From: Anthoceros angustus
Lineage: Eukaryota > Streptophyta > Anthocerotopsida > Anthocerotales > Anthocerotaceae
DNA length: 64,000 bases
Direction of reading: 5' to 3'
NCBI GenBank assembly: GCA_010909165.1
Contig: MU008151.1
Span: forward strand, 124,001-188,000
Below, in pieces: positions 36,694-48,800 of the stretch; the first letter of the stretch is position 1, and each line of letters begins with the position of its first letter. A program made the position numbers and the translations under genes. The notes below the pieces were generated by a model. It had not been told where the DNA came from. It made no database searches and was given only the letters and a program-made list of their open reading frames with translations.

Positions 36694-38886
36694 ATGACGG
36701 GCGCCAAGATGAATCCTCTCTGGTTGAAGAATGAAGCGGGTAGATTTCATGATACGACGATCACATCAAGGAAGATCGAGGTCCAGAAGATCGCAGCCAT
36801 CTTCAGCATGGTGCCCGCATCCATGAGGATAAATGATGTTGTGTTGGGATGCGACGAGCAGGGCTTGTCAAAAGTCACAGCGGGCCAGCTTCGTCGTGTG
36901 TTGACATATCCCAGAGATGGGAAACAAAGGATATCAGCAGCAATAGTGACTGGGGATTTCAGTGCAGAGAAGCCAAAGGAGGAGGAGGAAGACGTCGCCA
37001 ACTCTGAAACAAGTAGGTTTTCGTCTCCGCTGGAAGGTTTCTGCTGTTTGAAGTTTTGTGTGAAGTGTCTGAATTTGAGTCAGTAGCGGTAAGATCCTCG
37101 GCTTCCCACATCAAACCACTTCCAAGTTTGATGCAGGATATTTGACTGCATATCAGTTGTTGTCAATGAGTCTGCCGTATCTGCAGTATGTCCCCGATGA
37201 CATACGAAAGAATGAGTCAAAGAAAAATGTTGCTGTAAAGGGGAGAAGACCCAAGACTGTTTCCGTTTGGACATCCTTTTTTGATGACGTTGTTCATTTC
37301 TGTCAGGGTCTGAATGTAAAAAATGCCAGATTTGTGGAAACTCTTACAACAGACAGCCCCTCTATTCAGAGGCAGGAGGATGTCACGCTATCTCTAGCTG
37401 CACACGTATACAGCGCTGTTAACAATTGGGCCAGGGTGACGTTTCCAGAAACTCCAGTTCAGCTGAGGACAAATCATGGGGATTCACCATGTCTAGTGGA
37501 TCATTGTGGCGAGATAGGCAGCCACTTCTTGTTTCCTGTAGAGTGCGAAGGGGCATGGCAGTGCAACTTCAGGGACTCTAGGGATGAGCGAGCCAACTTG
37601 AATCTAATCTCAAGTTGGGGAGGTGAAAACGCCAGCCAGGTGATCAAGTATCTCTACACCTACATGCTTCTTTGTCAAAGACCCTTTGGAGTTCTGACCA
37701 CCTATGAGGAGACATGGTTTTTCTCAAGACTCCCTCCCACTGTCATACGCGAGGCTTTGAAGAAGAAGGGCGGGGGTGTGAAGGAATATCATGATGATGG
37801 ACAGCTATTTATATCTCCAGCTATCTTCTCAGAAGGTGCACGGCCAAGCGTGCGGCAGGCTTTTTCTTATTTTCTGCAGCTGGCCGCGTCGCTTCAGCAT
37901 GTGAAGCTTGTTGATGATTCTGAAGCAGCAGGGCAAAAGCAGGAATCAGCAGCCAGTACAGCAAGCAAAGAGGAACCTGCTGCCAACAATACAGCAAGCA
38001 AGCAGGAGCAACCTGCTCCTGATAAAGCAAATGAGCAGGCGCCAGCTGCTGATACAGCAACCGCAGACGTTCCCACTGAGGCTGTCAAGGACACGGCTCA
38101 GGACCCTCCAAAGGACACTGCTAAGGACCCTGCGAAGGACCCTCCAACAGACCCCAGCACGCCAGCACCACAGCCCAAAAAGGAGGGGGATTCTGGTGGA
38201 AGGAGGTATATGCAGTCTAAAAGAGGACGAGGAAAGCCCACCAGCGGAACTGTTCAAGAACCCAGCAAGCCATTGAGTACGTAGTGTGTGACGTTTACAG
38301 AGCATTTTGCGTTGTTGTGACCATCCACACGTCCCTCACCATGGTCTTTCTCACAGGTGTTTTGAAGGAATACAACCTGAGTGACTTCAAACTTGGCAGG
38401 CTGGTGATGTCCGGCCATGGAAAGACGGCCTTCCAAGCGGTCTGGGCCGGGCAACCCATCATGCTGAAACTTCTAGACAATTACAAGAACCCCGCATCCG
38501 AACAGATGGTGAGGCAGGAAGAAACCGTGTACAACCACCTGGCCAACGCTCAAGGTCGGTCTGTACCAAAGCTCGTGTGCTGTGGCCACATCGCTGGCGG
38601 GATGCTGTACTTCGTGGCCACAAGCTTCGAGGGACCCCTTCTAGCTAACATGAAACTCACTGCGCAAATAATCACATCAGCCTTCCAGAGCCTATCAGAA
38701 ATCCATGCCGCCGGCGTGCTGCATGGTGACGTGCATCTCGGACACATCGTGGTGAACAAGGAGGGTACGGCAGTGAAGTTCGTAGACTTCGGCTCGTCTT
38801 GCATCATGAAGCAATCAGAAGAACAGTTCCGGGACATGAAGGAGGAGGAAACGGTTCTGTACAAGATCTTCGAAGCTCTGTATTGA
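36694..38886 (+). CDS. Probable nuclease-like/protein-kinase-like fusion (crinkler-type architecture)
   Basis: Three exons join in frame to 662 residues: 36694-37012, 37137-38276 and 38357-38886, with GT-AG introns of 124 and 80 nt. The N-terminal ~100 residues could be a ubiquitin-like header, then an acidic linker. Residues about 187-345 have an alpha/beta pattern with CLVDHCGE (D228) and FPVECEG (E242), then QVIKYLYTYMLLCQRPFGVL, suggesting a degenerate PD-(D/E)XK fold. A linker rich in Ala, Pro, Lys, Asp and Thr covers about 370-485. The C-terminal kinase-like domain has Lys524 (IMLKLL), Glu541, HGD at 609-611 and DFG at 630. Asn of the catalytic loop is replaced, so activity is uncertain. 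The kinase part is confident; the nuclease reading and the crinkler comparison are inference. Confidence 0.7.
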
Positions 38887-39505
38887 TGTTCTGCACGCAG
38901 AGTAGCGAGATTTACAACATCCCTGAGCATTTGAAGACCTAATCTTCATGAGAGCTTCGATTTGGCGAACGGATTGTCCTTCTCCAGGGTCATGTTCATG
39001 AAACTCGGACAGTCATCGATGTCAGCTGTAAATTCTATTTTTCTGTATTTGAAATCCAGGACACTTTGGTCCGCAGTGTCTCTCATGATTGGCTCATTCC
39101 CATATCAGGCCGGATTGGCGACATCAGTCTTGTTTGCTCGGCGCCCAGACCAAATCCACTCGGAGGTCGACGATGACAGATCCATGCGCTCGGAAATGAC
39201 TTCCTACCTGCCGAGCCGTAACGTCTGAGAGGAGCAGCCGAGCCTCCCTGCTCCAAGCCCTCCTTTGGCGCAGCAGGCGCGGCTCGCAGTGAATGCTCGC
39301 AGCCGACGATCGAAGCCTCTGCTGCTGCCTTTAAATCCACCCGCATTCCCACATCCTGCACTCAATCCATCTCGCTGCCTGTGCTGTTCTCTTCCCCGTC
39401 TCCTCCTGCTGCAACGTGCCTCATTGCAATCTCGCCTGGCCAGTGGATGGCCATCCAGGTCTGAGCGGCTCCATCTCCAGAATCCACTGCTCGGCCTGGG
39501 CCACC
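38887..39505. other. Intergenic before the CAP gene
   Basis: Likely the 3' UTR of the kinase-like gene and the promoter and 5' UTR of the CAP gene. Open frames on both strands at 39.2-39.5 kb lack family motifs. Confidence 0.45.
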
Positions 39506-40220
39506 ATGAGGACCTCGTTCTCCACCCTGGCTGCCCTGGCATTCGGACTGCTCCTGGCAATCGCGGATGGATCCAGCATTGCAGCTTCGAATTCGGAGAA
39601 GGCCAGCAGCAGGAAGATGAGTCGAGGGTACAAGCTCCCGCCCCCTCCTCCTCCTCCTCCAGCTCCCCGGGAGGCCGCTGCGTCTGGGAATGCGGATCAG
39701 CAGGCGTTTTTGGTGCCGCACAACGCTGCCCGGGCCAAGAAATCGCTGCCTCCTCTGAGCTGGGACCCGGTGCTGGAGGACTACGCGCGCAAGTGGGGAA
39801 ACCACCAGCGGGACACGGACAACTGCAACCTGGTGCACTCGCATGGCCAGTACGGCGAGAATCTCTTCTGGGGCTATGGCGCCGCCTACACTGCGGGCGA
39901 TGCAGTGCGGTCGTGGACCGACGAGGAGAAGTACTACGACTACGCCACCAACAGCTGCCAGTCGGGCCACATGTGCGGACATTACACCCAGGTAATAGCT
40001 TCGACTTCCCACGCTCGCTCTCATCCTCGTTGAATTCATGGAAGCCTGCTTGAATTGTCATCCACATTCACCTGTTGCTTAACTGTTGGAGGGGCTGCAG
40101 GTGGTGTGGAAATCGACCACCAAGCTGGGATGTGCCATCGTCGACTGTAAAGATTCTTCGATCTTCATCATCTGCAGCTACAACCCACCAGGGAACTACA
40201 TAGGACAGAGGCCATATTGA
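39506..40220 (+). CDS. Secreted PR-1/CAP-domain protein
   Basis: Member of the CAP (PR-1) superfamily, extracellular in plants and often linked to defence; PR-1 proteins bind sterols. Two exons, 39506-39991 and 40101-40220, give 201 residues. The ATG lies in a strong CCACCATGAGG context and starts a signal peptide (hydrophobic [13 protein letters not shown]). A short Ser/Lys region and a run of eight prolines form a linker to the CAP domain. CAP motifs seen: [36 protein letters not shown] (across the splice) and [17 protein letters not shown] at the end. The six conserved cysteines appear present. A polyadenylation-like AATAAA lies at 40682. The upstream in-frame ATG at 39416 is less likely because it would bury the signal peptide. 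Confidence 0.93.
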
Positions 40221-40829
40221 GTCCAGTGCCTCGGCATGGGGTATGAGAGGAGATCTGAGAAGCGTCGATTCTCGCTCCCGGCCTGCTCGCGTTGTGCACA
40301 AGTTTTCCCAATTCCAGGCAGAAATTTGAAAGGAGAGTTGTTGCTGCCACCCAGATTGTTAGAAGTTAGAGCCTTGTGATTTGTGTATATTTGGTTTTGG
40401 AATTGTGTCGGTCCTCGTCTCTTGCCCTGACGGCAAAGAGTGAAAGACGTCCGTCCAAGAGCCTGCAAGAAGTAGCTCAGTCTGGACTCTGGCCCTGCCT
40501 ATCTGCCAGCATTGATGCTTATGGTAAGCTCAGTGTGCCGGGACTCATCCTTGTACTAACCTCGCGACCATTCGGTGCTGTGCACTGTTTTTGTTTTGGT
40601 GAATTTGATGGCGTATTCACATTCCTGTACGCTGATTTGAGTTGTTGCCATGATGTATCCTCCCGTTGGTTCTTGATTTTTGAATAAACGAGCTTCCTGA
40701 ATATCAGTTCCTGCTTAGTCTAGGGCGTATGTTCCATGATCTGTGCGTTAACAGTTGCCGCGCAGAGACACAAAGCGTGTTGAATCGGAAACCAAAACAG
40801 TGGGACTCTTATGCTGGTGCTCCACTCAT

Positions 40830-40992
40830 GAAAGCCGGTTGCTTCGCACTTCCTATTCTGAAGAGGATTCTCACGGTCTCCGTCCATGAATGCTGTTGGG
40901 TCCTCAGAAGTGAAAGCCGGTTGCTTCACACTTGCTACTCTGAAGAGGATTCGCACGTTCTCCGTCCATGAATGCTGTTGGGTCTTCAGAAG
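40830..40992. repeat. 82-bp tandem duplication
   Basis: Two copies of a unit starting GAAAGCCGGTTGCTTC and ending GGGTCCTCAGAAGT or GGGTCTTCAGAAGT, with few substitutions. Located just past the CAP gene 3' end. Confidence 0.88.
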
Positions 40993-41643
40993 TTCTCTTC
41001 CCGAGCAACTCCGAACGTATTCGAATGCGAGCAATCTTTCCTATTTCCTAGCGTAAAAAAATAAAATTTGTTAACGAAACTCTTATCATCTTCTAGCAAG
41101 CGCACCTATATATCAGAGCCCGATTTCAATCCTGGGATTTATGCAGTGTAACATAGGGAAAATTGAGTACAAATACTTACGTCTCAATTACAAAGATAGT
41201 AACTGTTGGAGATGAGAAAAAGGAGGAACAAGAAACAAAACATGAAGTGGAACCTATAAGGAGTCCAACAAAGCTTGCCGACGGTCAAAAAGCTGAGAGA
41301 GAGACAATAGGAATGTGAAAAAAGAAGAAAATGTGCAAGGAAAAAATAGCGCACTCGACAACAAGAGTGCAATGAGCCCGAATATCAGCATAGATAGAAC
41401 AATAGAAGATAAAATGCGATTCAGATTGAGGGTCCAAGGAGCATAGCTTGCAAATTCGTTCTTCTTTGAGGAGGCACATGCTCGAGCCATCGGTCAATTT
41501 CGATCCAAAGGTGATGGGGAACTAACACAGAATTGACTAATGCGCCCCCGCCCTTTTCCTGCGCCACTTTGATCCCTTGCCCAAAGCTTGACCACTCTAA
41601 ATAATTCACCTTTCTACATACCTTCATCCCGACCTCTGTTCTA

Positions 41644-41817
41644 TGGTAACATCCTATAATTTTTAATGAAAATTTTTCGGTTATATCCTGAAACTTTTAA
41701 TGAAAATTTTTTCGGTTACATCCTATAGCTTTTAATGACAATTTTTTGGTTGCATCCTATAACTTTTAAAGGAATTTTGTCGTTACATGCTATAACTTTT
41801 AATGAAAATTTTTCATA
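41644..41817. repeat. AT-rich tandem array of about 40-45 bp units
   Basis: Four to five degenerate copies of GGTTACATCCTATAACTTTT followed by AATGAAAATTTTTT. Units vary in length through changes in the T run. Confidence 0.85.
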
Positions 41818-43235
41818 GAGTCCTAGAGTGACGGGCCAGGCTGGTAACCTTGGGCGACCGATCGAAGTCCTGCACGAAAAAGACGGTATAGTCGATTATG
41901 TACAAAAGGCAAGTTGCAGATAGGCCAAATGATTCCACATTTATAGGAATGATGTTGTTAAACATCCTACGCTTAGATCGGTACTTAGATGGGCTACCTT
42001 AAGGGAATGGATGGCCTTGGTGCAAGTAGCTTAGGCACACCATGGTACAAGTTGTGAAGTACCAAGTCCCATAACAGGAACAATTCCATCCAAGTGTACT
42101 TTGATAGACTTCTTCTTCTTGTTCTACATTCAAAAGCTTTAGGATATAGAAATAGACAAAGATTACAACAAATAGATTCCTACAAATAAATGTAGTATTC
42201 AATATATTTCTTCTTTTTCTTCTACGTCCTAAAGCTTCTGATGAAAATCTTTCCAGCTTACAACCGTGGTGCGTTTTATAGATAAAAAGATTTTTTATTA
42301 CTTTAAATTTCATTCATCTTCTATGTTTCTCAAAAGAGGAATGATATGATATTATTTCTCAATAGGGGGATATCAAAATAAAAGATAGTATTCTATTATA
42401 TAAGTAGAATGTATAATAATATTAAGATATTTATTCATGATCATTTATACACTTGATTGCACTCTATTATGTAACAATGATGCATAATAGTTTTAGTTGA
42501 GTGTAACTTAACATGTAAAGTAAAATGGGATTCCAAAACACAATCTCCTTCTACCGCTCTCGCAATGCTCTTCGGGGTCCTCTAAATTAAGTGGAATATA
42601 GATAGCTAATTTATTCACTGTTATTTTAAAAAGCCTCTTTCTAACAAAATGTAGATACATAGGTGCATATCAACCTCATCATGTGCTATCATAATGATTC
42701 ATAAAGTTATGTCTTCCTCCCGACAAAGAAATTCATATAGTTTTGCCTTCCTACCGATAAAAAAATAATTTAAACATGAGTTGAATACATAACCAGAAAC
42801 ATCTACATATGATTCATAAAGTTCTACCTTCCCATCTACAAAGAAATAAATAAACACGAGTTTCAAACATGAGTAGAAATATCGAAATTTTGTTTGAACC
42901 TAACCAAATAAAAAACTAAGAGTTAGAAGACAAAGGCCTTTAAAACATGGCCCATAATCATGCACAACTAAGAGTTCAAAGACAAAGGCCTTTAGAACAA
43001 AGCCCATAATCATGCGCGAAGTGTATCACCAATGTATTTGAGATTAAATAAGTAAGAGTCACAAGACAAAGAAAATCTTAAACTTAAAAATGCAATAATC
43101 CATGAATATAATTGCCACAAATGCAATCTAGAAGACAAAGTATGGGCCTCCCCAGAATTGACCTCAGGGGCGACACTTATCCCACAGTCGTCTAGCACAA
43201 TAGGTTTCATCCCATGAGACTCTTGTCTAGCAAAT

Positions 43236-44345
43236 CATTAGCATTAGAGGCACAAGTTATTACCCACATATCCTTCGTCCCAAGTACCCTCAAAATTATG
43301 GCACCACATTAGCTCATTCCACTGGCAACAGCTACGCCACAATCGCGCTGTTATGTCTGATCTTCTCCCCAGCCTGCATCGAATGTCCCATAGTCGTAGG
43401 CCTTAGCCCTTCTACCACCCGTAAAAGGGATATAGGACTTTAGCCTATCGACATATCGGTGTGCCTACGCTCCCACAAAGTAACACAGCCTACCCCCTAC
43501 ACATGTAGACACAAAACCTACATAGGAGCGGATGAGGTTGACGTAGGAAGCCAGACCTATGTTAAAACCTACATAGGAAGTGGAACCTACGTACTTTCAC
43601 ACCTGATGATGCAAACAGTTTCCATGGACCTTCATCTCCGCAAGTACTTCCCCATCTCCGCAAGTGTGAAAGCAAACACATGTCGCGATGGGGAAGTACA
43701 CCAAGGGCAAACCACGGATGAACGAGTGTTCCGCAGGAGGCATGGGCTCAGCAAGGCAAGAAGAAAACGGCGAACAACCGGCTGGGGGGGAGAGTAGTCC
43801 AGATGACATGTTGGCCATGCGCATGAGGATGTTGAAGACAACCCTCCACTCATGAACAAGGTTCATACCCTCTGAACGACATTCCCGAAGAAGATTGGTT
43901 TTGTGCACAATGCACTACATGAGGTGCGTTCGTGTGTAGTCCTATTAATGATAATGTTTTGACTTGAAGTCTCACATTATCAGGGGAGGATCGGTTTGCA
44001 CCTATACTTGCATATTAGATTTGTTTTGCTTGGTTGTTCGTTGAGGAAGTACTTATATGAATTCAAATGCTTACCTCGTGCAACACCCTCCACCTCCTGC
44101 GTCCTCTCAGAGGCCCAGCAAAGCCCCCAGATTCATGCCATCCGCGATGGATGCCAGGACTCGCCTAACTTCTTCTACCGCAGTGGCGGGCGAACTCCCT
44201 TCAAATCCCGCCGAGAGCACGAGCATCCCCCAGCCTACCAGGGATTGACAGATTGTCCGACGGAGCAGGTCCGGATGAGGTACCCCAGCCTCAATCAAGA
44301 GGCCTAGGTCCTGCCTATCTGGTACCGGACCCTCCACCTTCTTGG
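43236..44345. repeat. 1.1-kb segmental duplicate, copy 1
   Basis: Starts CATTAGCATTAGAGG and ends near CCACCTTCTTGGCCC. It matches 49246-50281 in the same orientation along its length. It probably belongs to a retroelement, since a gag-like relic directly adjoins it. Confidence 0.9.
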
Positions 44346-44704
44346 CCCTTTTTGCGGCTAACTCTTTTTTCGCCCTCCAGCGTTTGGGGTCCGGTGGGGG
44401 TGATGGAGTTCGGGGAGGTGGCTCGCTTCCTCTCCGTGGGGAGAGCACCGGTCAGGTGCGTGCCGCCGCATGCCCTCATGCCCTGGGCCTACTCCTCCTC
44501 CTCCTCCTCCTCCACACACTCTTCGCTCACTGGCAAGGGTATCGATGTCGTAGTCTTGGTGGCCGCCTCGGATGCTGTCTTCTTCTTCCGGCCCTCCGTC
44601 TTGGTCTCGCGTGGTTCTACTGGGGCGGCCGGGGTTGGTCTCGTCACCACCGGAGCTGCTCCCATCGACACGACCTCTAGCCATGTCGACATAGCCCCTG
44701 GGGC

Positions 44705-45668
44705 CTACTCCTCCGGTGCCGCCACTAGCAATAGGGACGTTGGAATTTCTTCCCAAATTTTCCTTGAGGGGGAAGGGGTTCTTTGTAAGCGAATGGCATC
44801 CGGGATGCCCTCCCAATCCTCCTCCTCCTGAGTACGCCCAGTCTTGGGCTCCGCTGCAAGCCTGCTATCCAGGACCTGCTCCTCATCGTCCCTCCCTGCA
44901 ATCAGCAAGTGGGTCAGCCCCCGGCAGAGCGCGCACTCCTCCTCGCTCTCCTTCAAGAGGTTGTGGTGCCCCAGATAAGCAAGATAAAAGGGGACAGCGC
45001 CGCTGGAGGGGGCCGCTCGTTGCGAAGCTTGCGCGCCTCGTGTGCTATCTGGGCGAAAATGATCCACCCGCATTCCGCCTGCTTCCCCCTCATGAGGGCA
45101 TGCAGGAACACCAGCAGGTTGTCCCCCATGTGGTTTACCTTGGTAAGCATGTTCCAGTGGACGATGATCTCGGCCACTGCCCTCACCCGTCGGTCCTTCA
45201 GGTCCGACATCGACCACCCATTGGAGGACCTCTGGATACTGCTAATGCTTCATCCCCCAAGTACTTCGGCATTTGGATGAAGCTATATGGCTTCGTGTAT
45301 CCGGTCTTCAATTCCATTTCCGCACACACTGCACCGTACTTCTCGATGAAGTCCTCCAGTGGCAAGGTGCCCACTCGTCCCGTGAACAACTCCGTTCGAT
45401 CCTTGTCTCCTCTCATCTTGACGACTCCTAGAGACAAGTCCTCCTTGCTGTCGCTTTTGCTGAGTTGTCCCGGCAGCATCGACGTGTCTTGTGTGTTGCC
45501 ACTCATAGATCCTTCAAAGATTGTTGATTGAGTCGTTGGGTTCCTCTGCGTCCTTCGCTGGTACCAAAATTGAGATGTTCGTACTTCTCTCTCTTGGTCG
45601 GGACTTCGGATTCGCTCCGATGGACTGGCTAGTTGGTAGTTCCGTCCGGATCGAGTGTGTCCAGGCAT
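44705..45668 (-). pseudogene. Retrotransposon gag-like relic
   Basis: The minus-strand frame 45668-45198 reads FTGRVGTLPLEDFIEKYGAV then IQMPKYLGDEALAV. This resembles the start of a plant LTR-retrotransposon capsid domain (F-x-G...W/F-x-x-x-Y...L-x-G-x-A-x-x). Neighbouring frames continue gag-like sequence (VHWNMLTKVNHMGDNLLVFL, AECGWIIFAQIAHEARKL), but they are shifted relative to each other. No protease, reverse transcriptase or integrase motifs were recognised in the flanks. The element is therefore broken or non-autonomous. Confidence 0.55.
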
Positions 45669-45694
45669 GCACTCCAGGTGGTTAGTGGCTAAAT

Positions 45695-46010
45695 CAAAAC
45701 CCCGCTTGCTTAGATTGTGATTAGTAAAACCTCTAAGTATCTAAGCGTGTCTACACTACTTACAAACACTCTTCCGTCCCACTATAAAGTAAGAGGTTGA
45801 GATGAGTGAGTTGGATAGCTCATGTGAAACATCCTCACAGTTAAGCACCCTTTGGGTGGATCGATACCTGGATGGGGTGCCAACTTATTTGAAGTGGGTG
45901 GATCAGTACCTGGATGGGGTGCCAACTACTTATTCGGAGTTTTGAACAGATAGCAAAAACAAACGGATTGGTAACCAATTGCTATCTTCTCCTCCCTTAT
46001 CCCTTGAAAT
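45695..46010. repeat. Array leader block, copy 1
   Basis: Begins CAAAACCCCGCTTGCTTAG, carries two versions of GTGGATCGATACCTGGATGG and runs into the tandem array. The same block recurs at 47834, 2139 bp downstream. Confidence 0.9.
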
Positions 46011-47833
46011 CCGGTGCCCAAGAGTAAAATACTGTTGTTTCTCCCTTGGTTGGTTGGCCTTAAAAGGCCAAACCCCTGTGGAGGCCTCATTCCTCTCCTT
46101 GGACCAATTGCTATCTTCTCCTCCCTTATCCCTTGAAATCCGTGCCCAAGAGTAAAATACTGTTGTTTCTCCCTTGGTTGGTTGGCCTTAAAAGGCCAAA
46201 CCCCCTTGTGGAGGCCTCATTCCTCTCCTTGGACCAATTGCTATCTTCTCCTTCTTATCCCTTGAAATCCGGTGCCCAAGAGTAAAATACTGTTGTTTCT
46301 CCCTTGTTGGTTGGCCTTAAAAGGCCAAACCCCCTTGTGGAGGCCTCATTCCTCTCCTTGGACCAATTGCTATCTTCCTCCTTATCCCTTGAACCGTGCC
46401 CAAGAGTAAAATCGTTGTTTCTCCTTGGTTGGTTGGCCTTAAAAGGCCAAACCCCTGTGGAGGCCTCATTCCTCTCCTTGGACCAATTGCTATCTTCTCC
46501 CTTATCCCTTGAACCGTGCCCAAGAGTAAAATCGTTGTTTCTCCTTGGTTGGTTGGCCTTAAAAGGCCAAACCCCTGTGAGGCCTCATTCCTCCTTGGAC
46601 CAATTGCTATCTTCCTTCTTATCCCTTGAACCGTGCCCAAGAGTAACATTGTTTCTCCTTGTTGGTTGGCCTTAAAAGGCCAAACCCCTGGAGGCCTCAT
46701 TCCTCCTTGGACTTGGGCTTCTTCTCCTCCTCTCCTTGCCTACTTGCTTAAAGAGCTAGCATCGCCTAGCACGCCTAGCATCGCCTAACACACTAAGTCT
46801 AGCATGGCCTAGCATCGCCTAACACACTAAGCCCAGCACGCCTAGCACCTCCTCTCCTTGGTTGGTTGGCCTTAAAAGGCCAAACCCCTTGTGGAGGCCT
46901 CATTCCTCTCTAAATGGGACTTTTCCTAAATGATAATTGGGAACTCTATAAATGGGATTCCTCTCCTTGGACTTGGGCTTCTTCTCCTCCTCTCCTTGGA
47001 CCAATTGCTATCTTCCTCCCGACCTTCTCCTTCTTATCCCTTGAACCGTGCCCAAGAGTAAAATCATTGTTTCTCCTTGTTGGTTGGCCTTAAAGGCCAA
47101 ACCCCTTGGAGGCCTCATTCCTCCTTGGACCAATTGCTATCTTCTCCTCCTCCTCTCCTTGGTTGGTTGGCCTTAAAGGCCAAACCCCTTGGAGGCCTCA
47201 TTCCTCTCTAAATGGGATTCCTCTCCTTGGACTTGGGCTTCTTCTCCTTGGACCAATTGCTATCTTCTCCTCCTCTCCTTGGACCAATTGCTATCTTCCT
47301 CCCTTATCCCTTGAACCGTGCCCAAGAGTAAAATCATTGTTTCTCCTTGTTGGTTGGCCTTAAAGGCCAAACCCCTGGAGGCCTCATTCCTCCTTGGACC
47401 AATTGCTATCTTCTCCTCCTCCTCCTCCTCCTCTCCTTGGACTTGGGCTTCTTCTCCTTGGACCAATTGCTATCTTCCTCCCTTATCCCTTGAAATCCGT
47501 GCCCAAGAGTAAAATCGTTGTTTCTCCTTGTTGGTTGGCCTTAAAGGCCAAACCCCTGGAGGCCTCATTCCTCTCTAAATGGGATTCCTCTCCTTGGACT
47601 TGGGCTTCTTCTCCTCCTCCTCTCCTTGGTTGGTTGGCCTTAAAGGCCAAACCCCTTGGAGGCCTCATTCCTCTCTAAATGGGATTCCTCTCTAAATGGG
47701 ACTTTTCCTAAATGGGATTCCTCTCCTTGGTTGGTTGGCCTTAAAGGCCAAACCCCTTGTGGAGGCCTCATTCCTCCTTGGACCAATTGCTATCTTCTCC
47801 TCCTCTCCTTGGTTGGTTGGTTGGCCTTAAAGG
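45985..47833. repeat. Tandem array of palindrome-bearing monomers, block 1
   Basis: About 14 copies of a roughly 85-130 bp monomer. Each has TTGGCCTTAAAAGGCCAA (8-bp stem, 2-nt loop) or the shorter TTGGCCTTAAAGGCCAA, then AACCCCTGTGGAGGCCTCAT, GGACCAATTGCTATCTTC, TTATCCCTTGAA and CCCAAGAGTAAAAT. Later monomers are shorter through small deletions. At 46910-46970 and 47570-47720 pieces of the TAAATGGGATTCCTCTC type are inserted; these also occur in the MITE at 51.2 kb. Confidence 0.92.
46737..46853. repeat. CTAGC-type short repeat cluster 1
   Basis: Repeats of CTAGCATCGCCTAGCACG and CTAACACACTAAG, embedded in the palindromic array. A longer version lies at 48629-48800. Confidence 0.85.
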
Positions 47834-48600
47834 CAAAACCCCGCTTGCTTAGATTGTGATTAGTAAAACCTCTAAGTATCTAAGCGTGTCTACACTACTT
47901 ACAAACACTCTTCCGTCCCACTATAAAGTAAGAGGTTGAGATGAGTGAGTTGGATAGCTCATGTGAAACATCCTCACAGTTAAGCACCCTTTGGGTGGAT
48001 CGATACCTGGATGGGGTGCCAACTTATTTGAAGTGGGTGGATCAGTACCTGGATGGGGTGCCAACTACTTATTCGGAGTTTTGAATGATAGCAAAACAAA
48101 CGGATTGGTAACCAATTGCTATCTTCTCCTCCCTTATCCCTTGAACCGTGCCCAAGAGTAAAATCATTGTTTCTCCTTGGTTGGTTGGCCTTAAAAGGCC
48201 AAACCCCTTGTGGAGGCCTCATTCCTCTCCTTGGACCAATTGCTATCTTCCTCCCTTATCCCTTGAACCGTGCCCAAGAGTAAAATCATTGTTTCTCCTT
48301 GGTTGGTTGGCCTTAAAAGGCCAAACCCCTGTGGAGGCCTCATTCCTCTCCTTGGACCAATTGCTATCTTCTCCTCCTTATCCCTTGAACCGTGCCCAAG
48401 AGTAAAATCATTGTTTCTCCTTGGTTGGTTGGCCTTAAAGGCCAAACCCCTGTGGAGGCCTCATTCCTCCTTGGACCAATTGCTATCTTCTCCTTCTTAT
48501 CCCTTGAAATCCGGTGCCCAAGAGTAAAATACTGTTGTTTCTCCCTTGTTGGTTGGCCTTAAAAGGCCAAACCCCCTTGTGGAGGCCTCATTCCTCTCCT
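47834..48600. repeat. Array leader copy 2 and palindromic array block 2
   Basis: The leader at 47834-48085 repeats the block at 45695 nearly base for base. About four more monomers with TTGGCCTTAAA(A)GGCCAA follow up to 48600. Confidence 0.9.
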
Positions 48601-48628
48601 TGGACTTGGGCTTCTTCTCCTCCTCTCC

Positions 48629-48800
48629 TTGCCTACTTGCTTAAAGAGCTAGCATCGCCTAGCACGGCCTAGCATCGTCTAGCACACGAAGTCTAGCATG
48701 GCCTAGCATCGCCTAACACACTAAGCCTAGCACGGCCTAGCATCGCCTAGCACACTAAGCCTAGCACGGCCTTGCATCGTCTAGCACGCCTATCTAGCGT
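48629..48800. repeat. CTAGC-type short repeat cluster 2
   Basis: Tandem repeats of about 20-40 bp built from CTAGCACGGCCTAGCATCG and CTAGCACACTAAGC. Same family as cluster 1. Confidence 0.88.

Larger units (their letters stand above)
40221..43235. other. 3' UTR of CAP gene, then AT-rich intergenic DNA
   Basis: The CAP gene 3' UTR probably ends near 40.7 kb. Tandem repeats at 40830-40992 and 41644-41817 are listed separately. From 41 to 43.2 kb the sequence is AT-rich, without supported genes. Confidence 0.5.

Noticed and set aside
46304-48527. Repetitive ORFs within the palindromic array
   Set aside because: They are translations of tandem monomers with changing frame and length, and no start or product is conserved.
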